Below are positions 1-5,078 of a stretch of 5,078 nucleotides of DNA, one piece after another. Positions within the stretch are counted from its first letter, which is position 1; every line of letters starts with the position of its first letter. The translations under genes and the position numbers were made by a program. This stretch comes from Spirochaetales bacterium (lineage in GTDB: Bacteria; Spirochaetota; Spirochaetia; Sphaerochaetales; Sphaerochaetaceae). The notes beneath the pieces were generated by a model, which had not been told where the DNA came from, made no database searches, and worked only from the letters and a program-made list of their open reading frames with translations. The stretch lies in assembly GCA_022784805.1 (NCBI GenBank), contig JALFYG010000003.1, forward strand, positions 1 to 5,078, written 5' to 3'.

Positions 1-521
1 TGCTTGCCATGGCAGTTCCTGGAACAGTTCTCGGTGTCGGATACATCAGAGGCTTCTCCTCTGGAGTGTTCCACACAGGATTCTTACAGGGCTTATATGG
101 TTCTGCAGTCATTCTTGTAATCGTATTTGTAGTAAGATCTCTTCCTACCGGTACAAGAAGTGGTATTTCTGCTCTCAGGCAGATAGACAAGTCTATTGAA
201 GAGTCAGCCTATGACATGGGCGCAGATTCATTCAAGGTCTTCATGACCGTGACTCTGCCTTTGATCAAGGACTCCTTCCTCAGCGGTCTTGTCACTGCAT
301 TCGTAAGAAGTATAACAGCCATCAGTGCAATTATCCTTCTTGTTACACCTCAGTTCCTTCTCATTACAGTTCAGATCAACGAATTTGCAGAGAAGGGATC
401 CTATGGATTGGCTTGTGCATTTGCAACAATCCTCATTGTCATCACCTACGGTTCTGTATTGTTGATGAATCTCTTCATCAAGTACTTCGGAACCAGCAGA
501 AAACTAAAGGAGGTAGAGTAA
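1..521 (+). CDS. ABC transporter permease, C-terminal part (Fe3+/AfuB-FbpB-like), truncated by window edge
   Basis: This is an inner-membrane permease subunit of a binding-protein-dependent importer. The open frame runs in from the left edge (first whole codon at base 3), so the ATG at 9 is almost certainly internal: Leu-Ala precede it and the visible part starts inside a helix-rich domain. About 172 residues are visible. Counting from the ATG at 9, they include a hydrophobic helix near residues 25-43, a cytoplasmic EAA loop at 65-84 (E-S-A, G71, then L83-P84, matching EAA-x3-G-x9-I-x-LP), and further helices near 90-112 and 133-158. The stretch FVRSITAISAIILLV and the PGTVLG opening resemble iron-type permeases (FbpB/AfuB), which are usually double-length two-domain proteins of over 500 residues; this would be the second half. 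The EAA loop docks on the ATPase encoded one base downstream. The substrate is unproven: relatives carry Fe3+, sugar phosphates, aminoethylphosphonate, thiamine or polyamines. Confidence 0.9.
   Translation, partial: LAMAVPGTVLGVGYIRGFSSGVFHTGFLQGLYGSAVILVIVFVVRSLPTGTRSGISALRQIDKSIEESAYDMGADSFKVFMTVTLPLIKDSFLSGLVTAFVRSITAISAIILLVTPQFLLITVQINEFAEKGSYGLACAFATILIVITYGSVLLMNLFIKYFGTSRKLKEVE
506..514 (+). promoter_or_regulatory. Strong Shine-Dalgarno site for the ABC ATPase
   Basis: AAAGGAGGT is a near-perfect match to the 16S anti-Shine-Dalgarno sequence. It ends 8 bases before the ATG at 523 and lies inside the last codons of the permease gene. It fixes the ATPase start and implies efficient independent initiation on a shared mRNA. 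Confidence 0.85.
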
Positions 522-522
522 T

Positions 523-1602
523 ATGGAAAAGACTAAAAAAGGTGTGCGTCTTGAGCACATCTCAAAGATATACAAGGACCCAAAGACAAATAAAGATTTC
601 TACGCTGTAAAGGACACCACTCTTGAAATAGAGCCAGGTTCATTCGTTACACTTCTTGGTCCTTCCGGCTGTGGTAAGACCACAACACTGAGAATGATTG
701 CAGGTTTTGAAAGCCCTGATGAGGGAGAGATTTACCTTGGAGAGGAGCCTATCAACGAGCTGACTCCAAATAAGCGTGACACAGCTATGGTATTCCAGAG
801 CTATGCCCTCCTTCCTCACTACAATATCTTTGATAACGTTGCTTACGGCTTGAAGTTGAGAAAGATGCCTAAAGATGTCATCAAAGAGAAAGTCATGAAG
901 ATTCTTGACCTTGTTGAGCTTACAGGAATGGAATCAAGAATGACAAACCAGCTCTCTGGTGGCCAACAGCAGAGAGTCGCTCTTGCCCGTGCCCTTGTCA
1001 TCGAGCCAAGCGTTCTTCTCTTTGACGAGCCACTCTCCAACTTGGATGCAAAACTCAGAGTCCAGATGAGAACTGAGATCAGACGTATCCAGCAGGAAGT
1101 GGGAATCACAGCAATCTACGTAACTCATGACCAGTCCGAGGCCATGGCCATCAGTGACAACATCATTATTATGAATAAGGGTGTCGTAGCTCAGATGGGA
1201 ACACCAGAGGAAATCTACTACCATCCGGTGGATGAGTTTGTGGCAGACTTTATCGGAGAAGCAAACTTCTTGAAGGGGAAATGCATCGAAAAGGGTGACA
1301 AGTACTCTGTCCTGGATTTCGAAGGAAAGCGCCTTACAGTTCCGACAAGAGACGGTGGAATGGAAAAGGGAAAAGATTACACAGCTGTTCTTCGCCCAGA
1401 GGCAGCTAAGCTTGGAGACGAAGGTGGCTTGGAGTGTAAGGTAATAGTCTCTTGCTTCATGGGTTCTTACCAGAACTACCATGTAATGGTTGGAGATACC
1501 CTCGTGAAACTTGAAGACCACAATCCTAAGAATAGACGTGTATACAGAGTGGGAGAAACCTGCCATCTCTTGGTGGACACAGATTCCTTGCACGTGCTTT
1601 AA
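523..1602 (+). CDS. ABC transporter ATP-binding protein, FbpC/PotA type
   Basis: This cytoplasmic ATPase subunit powers import through the upstream permease. All nucleotide-binding elements of a 359-residue protein are visible: Walker A GPSGCGKTT (46-54), Q-loop Gln92 in VFQSYALLPH, ABC signature LSGGQ (144-148), Walker B VLLFDEP with Asp168-Glu169, D-loop SNLD (172-175) and H-loop His202. After about residue 240 a C-terminal extension of about 115 residues ends in a VGETCHLLVDTDSLHVL-like strand set, typical of the TOBE domain of the CUT1/FbpC/PotA/UgpC group. The length is normal for that group. The start is set by the strong ribosome site at 506-514, with only one base between the permease stop and this ATG, so the two genes are co-transcribed and probably translationally coupled. 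A terminator follows directly. No key residue is missing. The subfamily is certain; the substrate is not. Iron-type import is the first guess because of the permease, with polyamine, phosphonate or sugar-phosphate import as alternatives. Confidence 0.95.
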   Translation: MEKTKKGVRLEHISKIYKDPKTNKDFYAVKDTTLEIEPGSFVTLLGPSGCGKTTTLRMIAGFESPDEGEIYLGEEPINELTPNKRDTAMVFQSYALLPHYNIFDNVAYGLKLRKMPKDVIKEKVMKILDLVELTGMESRMTNQLSGGQQQRVALARALVIEPSVLLFDEPLSNLDAKLRVQMRTEIRRIQQEVGITAIYVTHDQSEAMAISDNIIIMNKGVVAQMGTPEEIYYHPVDEFVADFIGEANFLKGKCIEKGDKYSVLDFEGKRLTVPTRDGGMEKGKDYTAVLRPEAAKLGDEGGLECKVIVSCFMGSYQNYHVMVGDTLVKLEDHNPKNRRVYRVGETCHLLVDTDSLHVL

Positions 1603-1603
1603 T
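1574..1603 (+). promoter_or_regulatory. Candidate sigma-70 promoter for the phosphatase-MFS-sfsA operon
   Basis: A -35-like TGGACA (1574-1579; 5 of 6 to TTGACA) is followed after 18 bases by TTTAAT (1598-1603; 5 of 6 to TATAAT). TGC sits directly before the -10, as in an extended -10. It overlaps the end and stop codon of the ATPase gene. Predicted initiation is near 1610. It was found by eye and is untested; it is attractive because the operon downstream of the terminator otherwise lacks room for a promoter. Confidence 0.35.
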
Positions 1604-1608
1604 AGTTG

Positions 1609-1632
1609 AGCCCTCGAAAAGAGGGCTTTTCT
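1609..1632 (+). terminator. Rho-independent terminator after the ABC transporter operon
   Basis: AGCCCTC (1609-1615) pairs perfectly with GAGGGCT (1621-1627) around a GAAAA loop. The stem is 7 bp and GC-rich and runs into TTTTCT. It begins 7 bases after the ATPase stop codon, as expected for the end of the transporter operon. The T-run is short and interrupted by a C, so some read-through into the next gene is possible. Confidence 0.85.
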
Positions 1633-1638
1633 AAGGAG
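1633..1638 (+). promoter_or_regulatory. Shine-Dalgarno site of the histidine phosphatase gene
   Basis: AAGGAG lies 5 bases before the ATG at 1644 and starts immediately after the T-run of the terminator. The site therefore supports this start, and the whole intergenic region is filled by terminator plus ribosome site. Confidence 0.8.
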
Positions 1639-1643
1639 ATTAA

Positions 1644-2222
1644 ATGAGACTTTATGTAATAAGGCATGGAGAGAGCACAGCCAATGAAAAAGGTCTTTGG
1701 GCTGGTTGGCATGATGTACACCTGACAGAAAAGGGGAGAAAAGACGCTGAAAACGTGAAATCTATTCTCTCCCGCTACCATATGGATAAAGTCTATTCTT
1801 CTTCCCTCATCAGAGCCCAGGAGACAGCGGAAATAGCGGTTCCATACCTAGAAAGGGAAGTATGGAAAGAACTGGATGAGCAGAAACTTGGAGTGTTGGA
1901 GATGATGGAGAAAAGCGAGAGGGACAGGCTCTATGGCTCTGTCCTCCCTTCCTCTATGGAAAACCGTGACTTCTCATCCTTTGGAGGAGAGGACAGGGAC
2001 ACTGTCCAGAAGAGAGTCTGGTCCTTCATGAAGGAAATGGAGGCGGAGGATCCAGATGTCTTCATTGCGGCTTTCACTCACTTCTGGCCCATGGTTGAGA
2101 TGGTTTCCTATGTCTTGGGGCGTAGTGTGGGAACCGATTATGTCTTTCCCAAAAACGGTGGCGTGATGCTCTTTGACTTTAGATATGGCAAGTGGACCAT
2201 AGAGGATCCTTTTTCTTATTGA
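1644..2222 (+). CDS. Histidine phosphatase family protein (phosphoglycerate mutase-like)
   Basis: This is a cytoplasmic phosphatase or mutase of the histidine phosphatase superfamily, branch 1, which works through a phospho-histidine intermediate. The 192-residue product begins with the hallmark RHGES (Arg7-His8-Gly9-Glu10), His8 being the nucleophile. WAGWHDVHLTEKGR (19-32) matches the usual N/G-w-x-D-x-x-L-T-x-x-G region. SSSLIRAQETAE contains the phosphate-binding Arg57. LDEQKLGVLE (77-86) fits the L-x-E-x3-G-x2-E motif with acid Glu79. The second catalytic His is His146 in AAFTHFWPM, where most relatives have HGG. Length is normal for the short, cofactor-independent phosphatases of this family rather than for true dPGM (about 230-250 residues), so I would not call it gpmA. 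Its substrate is unknown; CobC-like, sugar-phosphate or nucleotide phosphatase roles are all possible. No signal peptide is seen. It is probably the first gene of an operon with the MFS gene, 21 bases downstream. Confidence 0.92.
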   Translation: MRLYVIRHGESTANEKGLWAGWHDVHLTEKGRKDAENVKSILSRYHMDKVYSSSLIRAQETAEIAVPYLEREVWKELDEQKLGVLEMMEKSERDRLYGSVLPSSMENRDFSSFGGEDRDTVQKRVWSFMKEMEAEDPDVFIAAFTHFWPMVEMVSYVLGRSVGTDYVFPKNGGVMLFDFRYGKWTIEDPFSY

Positions 2223-2243
2223 ATGACTTGAAATGAGAGTCCC

Positions 2244-3410
2244 GTGTCTCCCATAATCTTGGGTATGCAACTCTTTCTCCTTTCAATGCTCACTCAAACA
2301 GCAGTGGCCACACTTTCACCATATTTGCAGATTATTTTCAGAAATAAGGGATATTCTCACTCCCTGTCCGGCACTCTTATAGCACTATGCCAGCTTTCTG
2401 CCATCATAATGCCTCTAATCATCTCGTCTATTTCAGATAAACGAGGTAGGACAAAGCCCATGATCATTCTATGTGTGGTTTTGTCCATCATATTGGCGTT
2501 CCCATTCCTTCTCTCTAATAATTTTGTTATTGTCGCCGTATCTGCTTTCATCCTCAATGGATTCTTTTGGTGCATCAATCCTCTGGCTGATGGATTTATT
2601 AACAGAAAACTCTCTGGAGACAGCTCACGCTATGGCACCATAAGAGCCATGGGAACCCTTTCCTATGTCACAGCCTTGGTTCTCTTTGGAGTGACAGGGT
2701 TTCCCCATGAAAATGACAACTCATCAATATTGCTTTGCATGATGATATTTCTTCCCCTCCTTGCTCTCGGTGCTTCTTTTCTAAAGGAAGATAAGAGGAT
2801 TGAAAAGAAGGAAGAGAAGGGAAAGCTTTTCTCATTCTCTTGGTTCCCAAAGCGATTCTATATCTTCATGGGTATCGTGGCCCTCACTCGTGTAGGACAG
2901 TCAGTTGTTGAGAAGCTTTTATCTTCCTACATGACAGAGAATCTGGGATTGGGTGACAGTTTTGTCCTCTTTATTGCCCTTGGGGCCGTATTTGAGTTTT
3001 TCTGCATGATTCTCTTTGGTAAGCTCAATAAGAAGGGGATACTTTCAAGCACCATAATTCTTATCATCTCTGCAGTCGGTTTGACAGTAAGGCTCCTATT
3101 GTATTTGATCCCAGGCCTTCCTGCATTTATCTTGGCGCAGACACTACATGGATTGACTTTTGGGGCATTGCACTTATGTGCAACAAGTTATACTGCAGCA
3201 AATGTAGACAAGAACCACTACGATTTGGGTATGACCCTATATTGGTCCTTGGCCACTAACCTTCCGGAGATGCTGGGAGCCTTGGTGGGAGGCTTCATCA
3301 TTGATAGCTTTGGCTATCCAACTCTATTCCTCTCTTACTCCTTCTTCCCTCTATTGGCGGTTATTCTCTCTCTTGTCTTAAAAAAGACGCTGGAAGGTGA
3401 TAATAGATGA
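2244..3410 (+). CDS. MFS transporter (MFS_1-like / LacY-type sugar or nucleoside symporter group)
   Basis: This integral inner-membrane secondary transporter has 388 residues, typical for the superfamily. Hydrophobic stretches fit about 12 helices, split by a charged cytoplasmic loop (about 180-203, rich in Lys/Glu). A motif-A-type loop SDKRGRTK (64-71) links helices 2 and 3. SRYGTIRAMGTLSYV (128-142) and the late LHGLTFGALH (301-310) plus the GALVGGFIIDSFGYPTLF region are typical of MFS_1-like/LacY-HCA-type members, which usually move sugars, nucleosides or aromatic acids with H+. The substrate cannot be told, and export is also possible. The start is uncertain. GTG at 2244 is the only start after the in-frame TGA at 2229 that gives the full length, and it has only a weak GAGAG four bases upstream. 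TTG at 2259 or ATG at 2265 would also keep helix 1 and have no better ribosome site. The stop overlaps the sfsA start (ATGA), so the two are translationally coupled. Confidence 0.9.
   Translation: MSPIILGMQLFLLSMLTQTAVATLSPYLQIIFRNKGYSHSLSGTLIALCQLSAIIMPLIISSISDKRGRTKPMIILCVVLSIILAFPFLLSNNFVIVAVSAFILNGFFWCINPLADGFINRKLSGDSSRYGTIRAMGTLSYVTALVLFGVTGFPHENDNSSILLCMMIFLPLLALGASFLKEDKRIEKKEEKGKLFSFSWFPKRFYIFMGIVALTRVGQSVVEKLLSSYMTENLGLGDSFVLFIALGAVFEFFCMILFGKLNKKGILSSTIILIISAVGLTVRLLLYLIPGLPAFILAQTLHGLTFGALHLCATSYTAANVDKNHYDLGMTLYWSLATNLPEMLGALVGGFIIDSFGYPTLFLSYSFFPLLAVILSLVLKKTLEGDNR
3392..3400 (+). promoter_or_regulatory. Shine-Dalgarno site of sfsA inside the MFS gene
   Basis: GGAAGGTGA, partly matching the AAGGAGGTGA consensus, ends 6 bases before the ATG at 3407. 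It supports that start, which overlaps the MFS stop codon. Confidence 0.65.
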
Positions 3411-4111
3411 AGTACGAAGGAAGAGTGGTGGAAGGTATATTCCATTCCCGTCCCAATAGGTTCATTGCCTATGTGGAAGTGAAGGGGAAGGAAGAGAAGT
3501 GCCATGTAAAGAATACAGGGCGATGCAAGGAACTTCTCATACCAGGGTGCAAAGTATACTTGGAGGAATCGAAAAACGAGAACCGTTCCACCCGCTTTGA
3601 CGTAATTGCAACAGAGAAAAGGCTTGAAGACGGCTCTGTACTACTTATTAATATGGACTCCCAGGCTCCAAATAGTGTTGTCGAGGAGTGGCTTAAGAAA
3701 GGCACCCTCTTTGGAGACAAGGCCACTATCAAAAGAGAAGTCAAGTATGGAGATAGCCGCTTCGATTTCTCCATAACTGATGAAAATGGTCTTGTCTCAT
3801 ACTTGGAAGTAAAGGGCTGTACCCTTGAAAAAGATGGAATCGTGATGTTTCCTGATGCCCCCACAGAGAGGGGAGTGAAACATATAAGAGAGCTGATCAA
3901 GGCCAAGGAAGAGGGCCATGGAGCCTACATCTTGATACTTATCCAAATGAAGGGAGTGAAGAAGTTTATTCCTAATTGGGATACTCATCCTGAGTTTGGA
4001 GAGGCTTTGAGAGAGGGTGAAAAGAAGGGTGTAGTCATTCTCTCTTATGACTCAATAGTCACACCATCATCAATTGTTCTCTCTGATTCTGTCCCTGTGG
4101 ACCTCTCCTAG
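3407..4111 (+). CDS. sfsA: SfsA, DNA/RNA nuclease (sugar fermentation stimulation protein A)
   Basis: The product has 234 residues, the same length as E. coli SfsA. Family hallmarks appear in order: the N-terminal OB-like part with HVKNTGRCKELL (33-44), then REVKYGDSRFDF (110-121), YLEVKGCTL (132-140) and the signature FPDAPTERGVKHIREL (148-163). The nuclease core is a PD-(D/E)xK type, with likely metal ligands Glu111, Asp120 and Glu134-x-Lys136. The protein ends in a conserved-looking SVPVDLS strand. In E. coli the gene was first found through its effect on maltose metabolism and was described as a DNA-binding regulator; later family work points to nuclease activity. The cellular role is unsettled. 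The start is confirmed by family length, by the ribosome site at 3392-3400 and by the ATGA overlap with the MFS gene, so it is the last gene of the operon. Its last 42 bases overlap the 3' end of the opposite-strand MATE gene, and no terminator is visible after it. Confidence 0.96.
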   Translation: MKYEGRVVEGIFHSRPNRFIAYVEVKGKEEKCHVKNTGRCKELLIPGCKVYLEESKNENRSTRFDVIATEKRLEDGSVLLINMDSQAPNSVVEEWLKKGTLFGDKATIKREVKYGDSRFDFSITDENGLVSYLEVKGCTLEKDGIVMFPDAPTERGVKHIRELIKAKEEGHGAYILILIQMKGVKKFIPNWDTHPEFGEALREGEKKGVVILSYDSIVTPSSIVLSDSVPVDLS

Positions 4112-5078
4112 TCTCTTCTCCTCTTTCTTGAAAGAAATAAGATAAGTGACCGTGATTATTGTGGAGCAGAGAATCCAGCCAAAAGGATAGCCCATGGCAA
4201 TCGGGATTATCGTGTTGGAAATATACCTAGAGACAATAAATAGATAGATCTGCCTGGCCACAACAAAAGAGAAGAGCATTACATACATAGGCTCCTTACT
4301 CTTCCCTATACCTCTTAGGGCATTTGAATAGACTTGGTTGAAGCAGCAGAGCAAATAGAAAGGAGAGAGCATTCTCAAGAAAAGCGTTCCATAGGAAATG
4401 ACGCTCTCTTCTCCCTTGATAAAGAACCCGACAATCTTCGGAGCAAGAGCCACGACAGGAGAAATCAAGATAAAAGTTGTGGTTACAGCAGTCAGAAGAG
4501 CTATGTCTGCGCCTCTCTTGGCTCTCTTTATATTCCCTGCACCATAGTTCTGACCAACGAATGTCATTGATGCTAGTCCCATGCACTGCATAGGTAAGAA
4601 TAGTATCTGGTCAACCTTGTTGTAGGCTGTCCATCCACCCATTACATCTGCTCCAAATTGATTGATGTATGATTGTACAAATACATTTGAAAATGAAGTG
4701 ACAGCCATCTGGATGGCAGATGGGAGCCCGATGAATATAATGCGGGAGAGAATCTTCCAATCTATCTTCAATTCCCTGAATTTAAATGAGACGGAAGAAT
4801 CACTAAGCTTCAATGCTCCTAGTACAAGTATGGCGCTTATTGCTTGGCTTATGACTGTTGCCAATGCAACACCACTTGTCCCCATCTTCAATGTGATGAC
4901 AAACAAAAGATCCATTGTGATATTCAGAAAAGCAGATACAACAAGGAAGATAAAAGGAAGTCTGGAGTTTCCTACGGCCCTGAAGATGGCGGAGCCCATG
5001 TTATATAGCAACAGCCCTGATATCCCCGAGAAGTATATAGTAAGGTGAACTACCGCCCCCCTAAAGGGTGCCAGCTTC
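4070..5078 (-). CDS. MATE family efflux transporter, C-terminal part, truncated by right window edge
   Basis: This inner-membrane multidrug/toxin extrusion transporter normally exchanges Na+ or H+ for cationic drugs or metabolites. The frame stays open to the window edge; 335 residues are visible of a family norm near 450, so the real start lies to the right. TTG at 5011 is not the start, because the upstream codons continue family sequence (LTIYFSGISGLLLYNMG). Recognisable elements are the GSAIFRAVGNSRLP region typical after helix 4, the GLPSAIQ turn opening the second half, and VGQNYGAGN (around 4532-4558) followed by KRA, the classic repeat motif of the C-terminal half. About eight hydrophobic helices follow the pattern, ending in a charged tail (KKEEKRLGEVHRDRIRENN). 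Overall it resembles the MepA/NorM/DinF-type bacterial MATE group; the subtype and substrate are not resolved. It is convergent with sfsA and overlaps it by 42 bases. No promoter is visible because the 5' end is absent, and no downstream terminator is seen. Confidence 0.93.
   Translation of the reverse strand, partial: KLAPFRGAVVHLTIYFSGISGLLLYNMGSAIFRAVGNSRLPFIFLVVSAFLNITMDLLFVITLKMGTSGVALATVISQAISAILVLGALKLSDSSVSFKFRELKIDWKILSRIIFIGLPSAIQMAVTSFSNVFVQSYINQFGADVMGGWTAYNKVDQILFLPMQCMGLASMTFVGQNYGAGNIKRAKRGADIALLTAVTTTFILISPVVALAPKIVGFFIKGEESVISYGTLFLRMLSPFYLLCCFNQVYSNALRGIGKSKEPMYVMLFSFVVARQIYLFIVSRYISNTIIPIAMGYPFGWILCSTIITVTYLISFKKEEKRLGEVHRDRIRENN

Noticed and set aside
413..610. 65-codon frame bridging the permease end and ATPase start
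   Set aside because: It is out of frame with two well-supported genes, and its Cys/His-rich translation is just the shifted reading of the permease helix.
934..1593. 219-codon open frame on the - strand inside the ABC ATPase gene
   Set aside because: It is fully antisense to a gene with complete ATPase motifs, and its translation shows no recognisable domain. It is a shadow of the real gene's codon pattern.
3469..3906. 145-codon open frame on the - strand inside sfsA
   Set aside because: It is antisense to the conserved SfsA coding region, its Ser/Phe-rich translation has no motif, and no family is recognised.
4048..4061. Inverted repeat TGACT-CAAT-AGTCA just beyond the MATE stop
   Set aside because: The stem is only 5 bp, has no T-run on either strand, and lies in sfsA coding sequence. 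It is too weak to call a terminator or operator.
4124..4137. Inverted repeat TTTCTT-GA-AAGAAA after sfsA
   Set aside because: The stem is AT-only apart from one pair, the loop is too small, and no T-run follows; it codes for the MATE tail. Not a credible terminator.
5009..5011. TTG as the start codon of the MATE gene
   Set aside because: The frame stays open to the window edge, and the 22 codons upstream encode typical MATE sequence, so the gene is truncated by the window and does not start here.
4662..5048. 128-codon open frame on the + strand opposite the MATE gene
   Set aside because: The - strand frame here encodes clear MATE sequence; the + strand translation has no recognisable family.

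Overview
The window is a tightly packed, ordinary-looking bacterial stretch with six protein-coding genes. Two are cut by the window edges, and no gap between genes exceeds about 42 bases. Base composition looks intermediate by eye. Several genes have strong AAAGGAGGT-like ribosome binding sites. The gene content fits an anaerobic host-associated bacterium, and I lean toward Spirochaetota (Sphaerochaeta/gut spirochaete type) or Bacillota. That lineage guess is a low-confidence inference from the general look of the proteins; no rRNA or other lineage marker is present.

Left part (1-1602, + strand): the end of an ABC transporter operon. A truncated inner-membrane permease carrying a full EAA loop is followed one base later by a complete FbpC/PotA-type ATPase with all nucleotide-binding motifs and a C-terminal TOBE-like region. 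The permease most resembles the Fe3+/AfuB-FbpB type, but the substrate cannot be fixed here. The substrate-binding protein and the rest of the permease should lie to the left. A clear Rho-independent terminator (1609-1632) closes this unit.

Middle part (1644-4111, + strand): a probable three-gene operon. It contains a histidine phosphatase (phosphoglycerate-mutase-like), a 12-helix MFS transporter of the LacY/MFS_1-like type, and SfsA, a PD-(D/E)xK-type DNA/RNA nuclease. Spacings are 21 bases and then a 4-base ATGA overlap. A candidate sigma-70 promoter lies across the ATPase stop codon, just ahead of the terminator hairpin. If real, it would drive this operon with the hairpin at the very 5' end of its mRNA.

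Right part (4070-5078, - strand): the C-terminal three quarters of a MATE-family efflux transporter, running off the right edge. It converges on sfsA, and the two coding regions overlap tail to tail by 42 bases in exact codon register, with no visible terminator between them.

I found no CRISPR array, mobile element, tRNA/rRNA, toxin-antitoxin pair or defence system. Nothing supports a previously undescribed system here. The points worth a second look are small architectural ones: the promoter/terminator/ribosome-site stacking near 1574-1646, the coding overlap at 4070-4111, and an unusual sequence around the second catalytic histidine of the phosphatase.
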